Shown here one piece after another: positions 16,021 to 24,389 of a DNA stretch of 64,000 nt. The translations under genes were made by a program, and so were the position numbers. Under the pieces are notes generated by a model. The model saw only the letters and a program-made list of their open reading frames with translations, did no database searches and was not told the origin of the DNA. Every line of letters begins with the position of its first letter. Within the stretch, counting starts at the first letter, position 1. Origin of the DNA: Pseudonocardia sp. 73-21 (GTDB lineage: Bacteria; Actinomycetota; Actinomycetes; Mycobacteriales; Pseudonocardiaceae); contig NZ_MKVV01000078.1 of the NCBI RefSeq assembly GCF_001899645.1, forward strand, positions 1 through 64,000, given 5' to 3'.

Positions 16021-16839
16021 TCATGGGCCGCTCGGCCGGGTCGGCGGGACCGCCGTGGCCGCTTGAGACGCGGCCGCCTGAGATGCGATCGCCTCGAAGT
16101 GGTTACGCAGCTCGGTCATCTTCGCGAGGTACCCGCCCGCGACCGCGAGGTGCGTGCGGGCCGTGTCCTCGTCGATCTGCACGCCGCTCGGGTGGCCGGC
16201 GTCGTTGCGGGTGACGCGCAGCAGGTCGGTTACCGCGTCGAGTGTCAGTGGGTCGGCGAGCCCCTGCGGCAGGGTCGCGCGGTCGGATTCGAGCACCTTG
16301 CGCAGCTCGTCGAAGCGCGTGTTCTGCGAGCTGCGCGGGTTATCGAGCGCGGTGCCCAGCTTCATCGCACGGGCTCCGACTGCGGCGACGACCGCGCGGG
16401 CGAGGCCGATGAACACCTGCTCGGCCGCGACGCCGAGCATCACCGACGACGAGAGGTAGCACCGGGCGTTGAACGCGCGCAGCGCCTCGTCGAGGTAGAC
16501 GAGCGCTGCGGGGTCGACATCGGGCGCCCGCGTGCGCAGGCGGCGCAGGAACCCGTCGGGGTCGCGCGGTTCCCACGTGCCGCCCGATGCGGCGAGCAAG
16601 CCGACCTCGGTCAGCCGCCAGTGCCAGTTGTCGGGGCCCTGCTGTCCAGGGTCGAGGTACGCGATGCCCTCGGCGAGCAGGCCCCACAGCGCGGCGTGAG
16701 CCTCGTGCAGGCGGCACCCACTGCGGGCGACGATGTCCGCAGGCAAGTAGGACGACCCGAATCGGGTGTCCCCGCGCGGGGTCGCGAGCAGCTCGATCGT
16801 GTGTCGCCGGACGTCCATCGCTGGGACGGTATGCCCCAC
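16021..16839 (-). CDS. HEPN/DUF4145-like hypothetical protein
   Basis: 272 residues from GTG 16839 (ATG 16817 is also possible). The first 90 residues look like a small winged-helix domain. The C-terminal half is helical, with ARCYLSSSVMLGVAAEQVF and then R211-N-D-A-G-H216, a match to the R-x4-H motif of HEPN ribonuclease and RNA-binding domains as found in DUF4145-like proteins. HEPN proteins are frequent in defence islands as RNases or toxins, but no antitoxin is apparent beside it. Function unproven. Confidence 0.6.
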   Translation of the reverse strand: MGHTVPAMDVRRHTIELLATPRGDTRFGSSYLPADIVARSGCRLHEAHAALWGLLAEGIAYLDPGQQGPDNWHWRLTEVGLLAASGGTWEPRDPDGFLRRLRTRAPDVDPAALVYLDEALRAFNARCYLSSSVMLGVAAEQVFIGLARAVVAAVGARAMKLGTALDNPRSSQNTRFDELRKVLESDRATLPQGLADPLTLDAVTDLLRVTRNDAGHPSGVQIDEDTARTHLAVAGGYLAKMTELRNHFEAIASQAAASQAATAVPPTRPSGP

Positions 16840-17198
16840 GGCGACAGGGATGCCGATCGCCTACGCAGTTTCGAGGTTCGACAGCTCGACCCCCGCGTCG
16901 AGGGTAGGCGAGCGCGATCGCGGCGTGCTCGGGGAGGTGCCGGGCAGTGCGGCGCCCGAGGTGCAGCGGGACCGTCCCGCTGTCGCTGTCGAGCTCGGCC
17001 GAGGTGGCGACGTCGAGGTGCATGCGGCTGCCCTGCGCGCAGGTGCTCGAGGTAGAAGCCCTGCGGCTTCCCGGCCGTTCGCAGCCCGCTCAGGCGCCGG
17101 TGGTCGCGCAGACGCTTGCGCAGGCCGCCGCTCAGCTCGACGACACCGATCCCAGCTCGGTACCGACACACCAGACATCGTGCACGCGTTGCTCTAGG
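16840..17198 (-). pseudogene. Decayed coding remnant split across frames
   Basis: Coding-like pieces lie in different minus frames: SGLRTAGKPQGFYLEHL near 17080, MHLDVATSAELDSDSG with TARHLPEHAAIALAYP around 16920-17023, and GVELSNLETA near 16870. Together they look like the end of one gene broken by frameshifts and cut off at its right by the IS481 element. I cannot name the family. Confidence 0.35.
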
Positions 17199-18283
17199 TG
17201 TACTGACCCGGGACGTTGTTGACGGTCATGCGGCGAGTCGGGTGATCGGGGGACGGCCGCCAAGGGCGGAGTGGGCGCGTCGAGTGTTGTAGTCGTGGAC
17301 CCAGCTGTCCAGCGCGGCGAGCCGGTCAGTGTTGGACAGCCAGGGCTGGGCGTAGGCGAACTCGGTGAGCAGGGTCCGGTTGAGCCGCTCGGCCTTGCCG
17401 TTGGTCCAGGGGCAGCCGGGTTTGGTGAACCGGCGCCGCAGCCCGAGCGCGACGCACACCGCCCGCCAGTTGCCACCGATCCGGTAGACCTTGGCGTTGT
17501 CGGTGAGGATCCGCAGCACCCGCACCCCCTGGTCGCGGAACCAGGTGATGGCGCGGTGCAGGAACCCGGCGCACGTCAGGTCGCGTTCGTCGGGAAGCGC
17601 TTCGATGTAGGCGACCCGGGAGCGGTCATCGACCGCGACGTGGAGGTAGTCGTAGCCGATCCCGCGCCCGCGAACTTCCTCGCAGCGGCCGTGCAGCCGC
17701 CACCCGCCGCCATCAGGGACCCGACCCAGCTTCTTGACGTCGATGTGGAGCAGATCCCCAGGGTGGGGGCGTTCGTAGCGGATCCCGGAGTGCCGGCGCC
17801 GCACCTCGGCCCCGGTGATCGGGTCGATCGAGGCCAGGTGTGGCACGTGGTGGCGGGCCAGGACCCGCCCGACGGTGGAGGCGGCCAGGCCGAGCTCGCC
17901 GGCCAGGTAGACCGCGCCGCGGCGAATGTCCGCGCGCAGCGTCAGGATCTGCGCTTCCACCGCAGGAGCGGTGCGGTTGGCGATGGTGTGCGGGCGCGAG
18001 GAACGGTCCTCCAGCCCGGCCCAGCCCTCGGCCCGGTAGCGGCCGATCCACTTGGCCACCGTGGGGCGCGACACCCCGAGTTGTTCGGCGATGCGGGCCT
18101 GGGGCCAGCCAGCCAGATGACGTTCCACCATCAGCCTGCGGGCGAACACGGTGGTGCGGGCGTTACGGTGCGACACGGAGGGCCTCCTGTGGCCGAGATT
18201 GGTGCGTCAGACACACCCACCTCGCCCGGAGGCCCTCCCTCGTTCAAGCCGACACGCCGTCAACAACCTCCTGGGTTACTACA
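17199..18283 (-). mobile_element. IS481-family insertion sequence with target duplication
   Basis: The 1085-bp element is bounded by imperfect 27-bp inverted repeats (17199-17225 and 18257-18283; each begins TGTA read inwards and ends GTTGTTGACGG). The 6-bp word TCTAGG flanks it exactly on both sides (17193-17198 and 18284-18289), a target-site duplication. Clean ends and an intact transposase suggest a recent insertion. Confidence 0.9.
17226..18176 (-). CDS. IS481-family transposase
   Basis: 316 residues. An N-terminal helix-turn-helix (QARIAEQLGVSRPTVAKWIGRYR, about 25-47) is followed by an rve-type DDE core with LLHIDVKKLG, ILTDNAKVY and CPWTNGKAERLNRTL blocks containing the three acidic residues. 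Length and domain order are normal for IS481. It starts just inside the right inverted repeat and ends just inside the left one. Confidence 0.95.
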   Translation of the reverse strand: MSHRNARTTVFARRLMVERHLAGWPQARIAEQLGVSRPTVAKWIGRYRAEGWAGLEDRSSRPHTIANRTAPAVEAQILTLRADIRRGAVYLAGELGLAASTVGRVLARHHVPHLASIDPITGAEVRRRHSGIRYERPHPGDLLHIDVKKLGRVPDGGGWRLHGRCEEVRGRGIGYDYLHVAVDDRSRVAYIEALPDERDLTCAGFLHRAITWFRDQGVRVLRILTDNAKVYRIGGNWRAVCVALGLRRRFTKPGCPWTNGKAERLNRTLLTEFAYAQPWLSNTDRLAALDSWVHDYNTRRAHSALGGRPPITRLAA

Positions 18284-18493
18284 TCTAGGCGATGACGGTG
18301 AAGATCGATGTAGAGAGCAGGGACAGCATCACCCCGACGTTCCGCGTGCCGACCGAGTCTCCGCCCGCCACCGGCGGTGGTGAAACCGGACGGCCAAGTT
18401 CTTACATCGCTTGGATCGGTGCTTGCGTGTCTTCGCGGGTACTGACATGGCCTTGGACGCTTGAACCGAGTCGCCGCGTGGCAGGGTGATGTT

Positions 18494-19366
18494 GTGCCCG
18501 CCGTGTTTGCGTCCACTCTCTGTGGCTATCGAGTCACCGACGAGGGGTTTCTGACAGACAGACCGAACATGTCGGACGCGAGCGACACGCTGTCGGTCCG
18601 TTTGGGTACCGCGTTGCTGGATGCGCTCGGTGTCGCCAGGACCTGTCCCGCCCCGACCGATCCGGGTGCTGGTCTGGAGCGGGGGATCAAGGCCGCTCTT
18701 GAGGCGGTTCGCCCTGATCTTGAGGTCGTCAGAGGTGCCACGGTCACGGGGTACGCGCAGTACTCCCATCTCGACGTCCTGCCCCGCTTCGTCCGCAACT
18801 ATGTCGGATCGCAGGCGCTCGCGCGCAGGATCGCCGACCGGGTCGCGCGCCTGCCGGTGGGATCGGACCGGTCCGAGCTCGCCACGTTGCTCGCTGGCCT
18901 GGAAGGGGCGCTCGGTGCTGAGGCCGCGGTGGTCGAGCAGCTGCGTCGCGATCTGCCTGGGGAGTCGATCCTTAAGCTCGACGTGGCCGCCGCCCGGCCC
19001 GGTATGGGCGGTGCCTTGTCCGAGCTGGTGGTCGGGGTGTCGGCGAAATGGTCGTTGCGAACCGACCGAGCCCAGGATTGCGTGTCCCAGGGTGGCCGCC
19101 TGGTGGGTCTGCGACGAGGACGGATGCCCCACTACGCCGTCGTGACCATCGAGCCTCGCCCGGCCATGCTCAAGATCATTGCGGATGGATCCGGATCCGT
19201 CGACTGCGTCTACCACCTGAACCTCGCGGCCCTTGATGTCGCCATCGCCGACGTCGCGTCCACCACCCCACGAGCTCGATCATGGGTCGACACCTACCAC
19301 CGGCTGGTGGACCAGCGCAGACTGTTGGACTTCGACGATCTTCTGGCCGAGGTAGCCGCCCACTGA
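18494..19366 (+). CDS. NgoMIV-family type II restriction endonuclease
   Basis: About 290 residues. The second half aligns well with the NgoMIV family as I remember it: VGVSAKWSLRTDRAQD (S-x-K catalytic lysine), RRGRMPHYAVVT, EPRP and SGSVDCVYHLNL. The N-terminus (FASTL through LLDAL) also follows NgoMIV, which is why the GTG at 18494 is preferred over ATG 18569. The family cuts G/CCGGC. The canonical Pro-Asp of the active site is not obvious; LKLD, about 26 residues before SAK, is the nearest acidic candidate. The gene heads a plus-strand cluster with Vsr and the methyltransferase. Confidence 0.8.
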   Translation: MPAVFASTLCGYRVTDEGFLTDRPNMSDASDTLSVRLGTALLDALGVARTCPAPTDPGAGLERGIKAALEAVRPDLEVVRGATVTGYAQYSHLDVLPRFVRNYVGSQALARRIADRVARLPVGSDRSELATLLAGLEGALGAEAAVVEQLRRDLPGESILKLDVAAARPGMGGALSELVVGVSAKWSLRTDRAQDCVSQGGRLVGLRRGRMPHYAVVTIEPRPAMLKIIADGSGSVDCVYHLNLAALDVAIADVASTTPRARSWVDTYHRLVDQRRLLDFDDLLAEVAAH

Positions 19367-19507
19367 CACTCAACGCCCAGCTGTCGTCGACGAACTCGAC
19401 CGCGCGCTGACGTCTATCCGGGGAAGGCGAAAGCCTCCGGTCGGAGCTCGCGCTATCCACGGTCTCGGGGCCCGGCTCGTGCGGGCCCACTCGGGCACCA
19501 TGTCGGT

Positions 19508-19927
19508 GTGCCTTCGCTTCCCTCGACCCCGACGACCCGTGCCCGGATGTCGCGCCAGCGGGCCCGGGACACCGGTGCGGAGTTGTCGTTGCGACGGGAG
19601 CTGCATCGGCTCGGGCTGCGCTACCGGGTGCATCGTCGGCCAGTGCCCGGGGTCCGGCGGGAGGCGGATGTGGTGTTCGGGCCGTCGCGGGTGGCGGTGT
19701 TCGTGGACGGCTGCTTCTGGCACGGCTGTCCGGAGCACGCGACGTGGCCGCGGTCGAATGCTGAGTTCTGGCGCGCCAAGATCGAGGGCAACCGACGGCG
19801 GGACACCGATACCGATCGTCGCTTGGCCGAGGTGGATTGGGCGGTGCTGCGCATCTGGGAGCACGAGGATCCCGCGACGGCGGCACGCCGTGTGCAGGAT
19901 CTGGTCGCGACACGCCGACCGCGATGA
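19508..19927 (+). CDS. vsr: Very short patch repair endonuclease (Vsr)
   Basis: 139 residues starting at GTG 19508. The Vsr signature is clear: SRQRARDTGAELSLRRELH, then READVVFGPSRVAVFVDGCFWHGCPEH with catalytic Asp and zinc-site residues, and a WAVLRIWEHE end. Vsr nicks at T:G mismatches left by deamination of 5-methylcytosine and so protects sites modified by the methyltransferase encoded 34 bp downstream. It would be matched to that methyltransferase's target. Confidence 0.95.
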   Translation: MPSLPSTPTTRARMSRQRARDTGAELSLRRELHRLGLRYRVHRRPVPGVRREADVVFGPSRVAVFVDGCFWHGCPEHATWPRSNAEFWRAKIEGNRRRDTDTDRRLAEVDWAVLRIWEHEDPATAARRVQDLVATRRPR

Positions 19928-19961
19928 TGGCCCTCGTGCTGCGGTCGGCTAACGTGCTGGC

Positions 19962-21173
19962 GTGGTGGCTACCAGGGGTCCCAAACCGCTGTCCATGATC
20001 GATCTGTTCGCGGGCTGCGGCGGTATGACCTCGGGTTTCCTGTCCACGGGGGCGTACCGCTCGGAGATGGCGGTGGAGTGGGAGCTGCCGGCGGCGGCAA
20101 CCTATGCGGCGAACTTCGGGGAGTCGCACATGCGGTGGGACGACATCGCCGAGATCCCCGACGAAGACATCCCGCCGGTGGATCTGGTGATCGGTGGGCC
20201 GCCGTGCCAGGGGTTCTCGAACCTGGGTGCGCGGGATGTGAACGATCCCCGCAATAAGCTGTGGAAGCAGTACATCCGGTTCGTTCAGCACGCTCGCCCG
20301 AAGGTCTTCGTGATCGAGAACGTGGACCGGTTCCTGTCCTCGGCGGAGTTCGCGCTGTTGCAGAACGAGGTCGCCGAGGGCGGGCTTCTCGAGGGCTACG
20401 AGCTCACCGCCGGGCATCTGTTGGCGGCCGACTTCGGGGTGCCGCAGCGGCGTAAACGCACGATCGCGATCGGGTCCCGGATCGGACCGATCCCGCTACC
20501 GACAGCCACTCATAGCCGCCGCGACTCGCTGTTCAGCCAACTGCACTGGCACACCACCCACGACGTGTTGGCCGGGCTGCCGGAGCGACCGGTGACCACC
20601 GTGCTGCCCGCGTCGACGATCGAGGTGTTCGACCGGGTAGTGCCGGGCCGGTTCAAGAGTTCGGATCTGCATCTTGGCCGAAACCCGACCCCGTTGTCGT
20701 TGCAGCGTTACCAGACCATCCCTCCCGGCGGCGGGCGATTCGATCTGCCGGATGAGTTGACGCCGAGGTGCTGGCGGGAGAAGAAGTCCGGCACCACCGA
20801 CGTCATGGGCCGTATGCGCTGGGACCAGCCTTCGTTGACCATCCGGACCGAGTTCTACAAGCCGGAGAAGGGTCAGTATCTGCACCCGCAGTGGGAGCCT
20901 GGGCCGCGTGGACATCGGGTGGACCGGCCGATCACGCACCTGGAAGCGGCGCGGTTGCAGTCGTTCCCGGACACCTTCGAGTGGTGCGGCACGAAGATTC
21001 AGATTGCGAAACAGATCGGGAACGCGGTTCCTCCGATGCTGGCCGAAGCGATCGCCCGGCACCTGGAGCCCTACCTGCGCGGAGCGGTCGGCCCCGCCGG
21101 GCATGAGCTTGGACACGAGGAGCCGGTGATCTGCCGCCTGTGCGACCAGGCCACAGTCTCCGAAGCGTCCTGA
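19962..21173 (+). CDS. DNA (cytosine-5) methyltransferase
   Basis: 403 residues with the ordered C5 motifs: I (IDLFAGCGGMTSGF), IV with the catalytic cysteine (GGPPCQGFSN, near residue 85), VI (FVIENV), VIII (PQRRKRTIAIG), a target-recognition region at about 190-300, and IX-X (RLQSFPDTF, IGNAVPPMLAEAIA). A CRLC near the end is extra. It should protect the host from the restriction enzymes on either side, so GCCGGC is the predicted site; this comes from the neighbours and not from the methyltransferase sequence. Confidence 0.95.
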   Translation: MVATRGPKPLSMIDLFAGCGGMTSGFLSTGAYRSEMAVEWELPAAATYAANFGESHMRWDDIAEIPDEDIPPVDLVIGGPPCQGFSNLGARDVNDPRNKLWKQYIRFVQHARPKVFVIENVDRFLSSAEFALLQNEVAEGGLLEGYELTAGHLLAADFGVPQRRKRTIAIGSRIGPIPLPTATHSRRDSLFSQLHWHTTHDVLAGLPERPVTTVLPASTIEVFDRVVPGRFKSSDLHLGRNPTPLSLQRYQTIPPGGGRFDLPDELTPRCWREKKSGTTDVMGRMRWDQPSLTIRTEFYKPEKGQYLHPQWEPGPRGHRVDRPITHLEAARLQSFPDTFEWCGTKIQIAKQIGNAVPPMLAEAIARHLEPYLRGAVGPAGHELGHEEPVICRLCDQATVSEAS

Positions 21174-21216
21174 CTCTGAGCAGTAGCTACCTCGCTGGCT
21201 CGGCCCGGGTCTGGCG

Positions 21217-22290
21217 CTACTCGGGTTCGCGGCCCTGCGCCGGTAAGACAGGTGCTTCGACGGGTTCGTCGGCGGCGGTGGCGAGGCGCCAGTGGCTGCC
21301 CTGGAGTTTGATCGTCCTCGTCCGATCCTCCGTCGCCGTAGCGGTGTCGTTGCTGGATGCGTCCCCGGCGGTGGAGCCGGCGGGTGCAAGTCGGACGCTG
21401 ACAAAGCGACCCTTCGTGGGCCGGGGCAGCCCCAGCCCTGCGGCGAGTTCCGGGTGCGGCGCGTAGTGGCCGAAGATCACAATCCCTTCCGACCGTAGGT
21501 GCTTGCGAGCGTCACGGACCCGTTTGAGGCAGTCGTCCTGCTGGGCGGCCGTAAGCACGGTGGCCCGGTTGACCAGCACTCTGGGCAGCTCGCGGAACAG
21601 ACTATTGACCGATTGCTGCCCGGATCGCTGGCCGAGGATGCGGCGCTGTTGATCGGCGGGTAGCCCGAGCAGGGTGTTCGCAACGAGGTCTCCCTCGCCC
21701 AGCCACAAAATGCTACGACAACCCAGATCGTTGAGTCTGCGCTTCCCGTCGCGCTGCTTGCCGGGGGGTTTGAGGACGTGCTGGTCGATGCGGATCAGTC
21801 CGGCAGCCCACCGGGAGGTGTAGTCGCTACCCCACACCGTCAGCGCGAGCTGGGGGTGTTTCGCGTACATCTCGCCGGGGATCTCCCAGCCGTACACGAG
21901 CCGCGACCATTTGCAATCGACTTCGATACCAGCGATCTTGTAGTCGAGGTCGTCGCCGTCGGCGAGGTCGAGTTCCTTCTGCAGGTTGATCTGGATCAGC
22001 GTGCCGACATGGGTCTTCTCGGTCTTGTTGAGCTGGTCGCCGTCCCAGCGGCCGGTGCGTTGGCCGTCGTAGATCTGGTCGAAGGTCTCCCGGATCACCT
22101 CCGGCAGCCGCGCGCACACCTCGAGCCCGTCCAGAGCGTCGCGGACTTCCCACAGCTCGGGGTCCTCTTCCCGCGTCGGAGGGACGTCCTCGAGGGTGAG
22201 GTCCGGCCCGAACTGCGGTCGCGGCCAGTTCTCCGGTCGAGGTGCGCGAGGCTTGCGACGACGCAGGGCCAAGGAATGCTCCGATCGCAA
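21217..22290 (-). CDS. NaeI-family type II restriction endonuclease
   Basis: 357 residues, convergent with the methyltransferase. It follows NaeI closely: DQIYDGQRTGRW, DQLNKTEKTH, DYKIAGIEVDCKWS, AQQDDCLKRVRDA and EGIVIFGHY, with the N-terminal nuclease and C-terminal CAP-like DNA-binding domain order. Against the NaeI active site as I recall it (E70, D86, D95, K97), D116, D125 and K127 are kept but the E70 position is Gln100. At NaeI Leu43, the ligase-like site, this protein has Ile73. The start codon would be TTG at 22290; a later start is possible. NaeI cuts GCC/GGC and needs an effector site. Confidence 0.85.
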   Translation of the reverse strand: MRSEHSLALRRRKPRAPRPENWPRPQFGPDLTLEDVPPTREEDPELWEVRDALDGLEVCARLPEVIRETFDQIYDGQRTGRWDGDQLNKTEKTHVGTLIQINLQKELDLADGDDLDYKIAGIEVDCKWSRLVYGWEIPGEMYAKHPQLALTVWGSDYTSRWAAGLIRIDQHVLKPPGKQRDGKRRLNDLGCRSILWLGEGDLVANTLLGLPADQQRRILGQRSGQQSVNSLFRELPRVLVNRATVLTAAQQDDCLKRVRDARKHLRSEGIVIFGHYAPHPELAAGLGLPRPTKGRFVSVRLAPAGSTAGDASSNDTATATEDRTRTIKLQGSHWRLATAADEPVEAPVLPAQGREPE

Positions 22291-22665
22291 AATCCACTAC
22301 GGGATCGCCCACGCAGGCGAGGTGACTCTTCGACGAGGCTATCGGAGACCCACACGTTGAGAGGCGCCCCATCTCGTCCTCGAGATGACGCGGATCCTCA
22401 GCACGGACAGCGGCGCGGCTCAGGTGCTCACCAACCCGGCGGCGCAGGATGACGGGTGGGTCGTCGTCGATGCCGGGCCCGGTTCTCCACCCGGAACGAG
22501 ACCTTCCGTGTCCAACAACGCCCTGAGTGACTACATCTAGCGCCTGTCCGCCTCGCGCTCCAGGTTCGGCCAAAAGATGCGTGCCGTGACGAAATGTCCG
22601 GTTCTTCCCTACTCGCTGTCAGTCGGTCGATACCCGAGACCACCGCCACCCGTCGTCACGGCAGG
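22291..22665. other. Non-coding stretch with a solo IS481-like end
   Basis: No gene recognised. Positions 22511-22535 resemble the right terminal repeat of the IS481 element at 18257-18283 (CAACAAC...ACTACA, followed by TCTAG), suggesting the end of a related element whose body is gone. Confidence 0.4.
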
Positions 22666-23016
22666 ATGACGACCATGGCGGTGTTCAAGACCAGGTCCGG
22701 TTCCAGCGGGGTACCTGCTGACCCTGAGCAGTTATATCGATTGCTGGCTGCAACCAACACCGGCCCGGCGGCGTTGTGGGCTCACCAGGCGGATGTGCTG
22801 CGGGCCTGGCACGACGACAAGCTGATCCACGAAGCGGACATCGCCATCGAGCTGCCGACCGGCTCCGGCAAGACACTGGTGGGTGCCTTGGTTGCAGAGT
22901 TTCTCCGGCGCAGGGACAACAAGCCCGTTGCCTACGTGTGCCCGAACAACCTGCTTGCGCGCCAGACCGCCACCAAGCTCTCGGACTACGGCATTCCGAA
23001 CGTGCTCCTGATCGAC
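22666..23016 (+). pseudogene. DEAD/DEAH helicase N-terminus cut by IS21 element
   Basis: About 117 residues of a superfamily 2 helicase: LWAHQADVLRAWHDDKLI (Q-motif-like) and the Walker A box ELPTGSGKT near residue 65, then motif Ia (VAYVCPNNLLARQTA). The frame then runs into the inverted repeat of the IS21 element at 23017. No continuation is visible past its right end, so the rest of the gene was deleted. Position next to the NaeI-like gene suggests it was part of that restriction island. Confidence 0.8.
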
Positions 23017-23087
23017 TGTCGACGACGCGCTGAGACTGACCCTCTAGCGACGGGTTGGGACTGACCCCCTCCGTTGAAGCTGGAGGG

Positions 23088-24389
23088 GTGATCAAGCTGG
23101 AAGAGTGGGCTGAGGTTCGGCGGCTGCACCGCGCCGAGGGTGTGTCGATCAAGGAGATCGCCCGCCGGTTGGGGTTGGCTCGCAACACGGTGCGGGCGGC
23201 GTTGCGGGCGGATGTGCCGCCCTCGCGTGAGCGGGGGCCGCGCGGGTCGCTTGTGGACAAGGTGGAGCCGCAGGTCCGGGTGTTGCTGGCCGAGCATCCG
23301 AGGATGCCGGCGACGGTGATCGCGGAGCGGATCGGTTGGACGCACTCGTTGACCATCCTCAAGGACCGGGTGCGGGAGTTGCGGCCGTTGTTCCTCCCGC
23401 CCGATCCCGCTGACCGTCTGGAATACCGACCGGGCGAGCTCGCGCAGTGCGATCTGTGGTTCCCGCCGGTCCCGATCCCGGTCGGGGCCAGCGGCCGGCC
23501 GGACGGGCAACTGGTGTTGCCGGTGCTGGCGATGACGTGCGGATACTCCCGGGTGACCGACGCGGTGATGATCCCCTCGCGCAAGGCCGGGGACATCCTG
23601 GCCGGGATGTGGGAGATCATCGGCGGGTGGGGCCGCTGCCCCCGCACGCTGGTCTGGGACCGCGAGGCCGCGATCGGCGGCACCGGCAGACCCAGTGCGG
23701 AGGCCGCCGCGTTCGCCGGGACCCTCGGGGTGCGGATCAAGCTGACCCCGCCGCGGGACCCGGAGTCCAAGGGGCTCGTCGAGCGGCGCAACGGCTACTT
23801 CGAGACCTCGTTCCTGCCCGGGCGCAGCTTCGTCTCCCCGTTCGACTTCAACACCCAGATCCAGGACTGGCTGACCGACACCGCCAACGCTCGGCACCTG
23901 CGCTCGATCGGAACCAGCCCCACGCAGCGCTGGGCGAGCGATCGGGCCGGGATGGTCGAGCTGCCGCCGGTGGCGCCGATGGTGGGGCTGACCGGCCGGA
24001 TCCGGCTGGGCCGCGACTACTACGTGCGCATCGACGGCAACGACTACTCGGTCGACCCGCGCGCGATCGGCCGGTTCGTCACCTGGATCGCCACTCCCGC
24101 CCTGGTCGCGGTCACCTGTGACGGGCAGATCGTGGCCACCCACGAGCGGGTCTGGGGCAGCGGCGCCACCCTCACCGACCCCGAGCACCGGGTGACCGCC
24201 CGCGCGATGCGCACCGAGTTCGCCACCGCTCGTGACCGCGCCCGAGCCGCGACCCGCTCGCACACCGACGGGCACGTCGTGGCCCTACGCGCCCTGCCCG
24301 ACTATGACGCCCTGTTCGGCGTGGTCTTCGACCCCGCACCCGCCGACCCGACCGCCACCGACCCCACCTCCACCGCTGAAGGGCAGTAG
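23088..24389 (+). CDS. istA: IS21-family transposase IstA
   Basis: 433 residues from GTG 23088 after TGGAGG. An N-terminal helix-turn-helix (IKEIARRLGLARNTVRAALR) precedes an rve DDE core with ELAQCDLWFPP, LVWDREAAIGG and PRDPESKGLVERRNGYFETSF carrying the acidic residues, then a beta-barrel-like tail. It acts with the ATPase IstB, whose gene starts immediately after its stop. Intact. Confidence 0.95.
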   Translation: MIKLEEWAEVRRLHRAEGVSIKEIARRLGLARNTVRAALRADVPPSRERGPRGSLVDKVEPQVRVLLAEHPRMPATVIAERIGWTHSLTILKDRVRELRPLFLPPDPADRLEYRPGELAQCDLWFPPVPIPVGASGRPDGQLVLPVLAMTCGYSRVTDAVMIPSRKAGDILAGMWEIIGGWGRCPRTLVWDREAAIGGTGRPSAEAAAFAGTLGVRIKLTPPRDPESKGLVERRNGYFETSFLPGRSFVSPFDFNTQIQDWLTDTANARHLRSIGTSPTQRWASDRAGMVELPPVAPMVGLTGRIRLGRDYYVRIDGNDYSVDPRAIGRFVTWIATPALVAVTCDGQIVATHERVWGSGATLTDPEHRVTARAMRTEFATARDRARAATRSHTDGHVVALRALPDYDALFGVVFDPAPADPTATDPTSTAEGQ

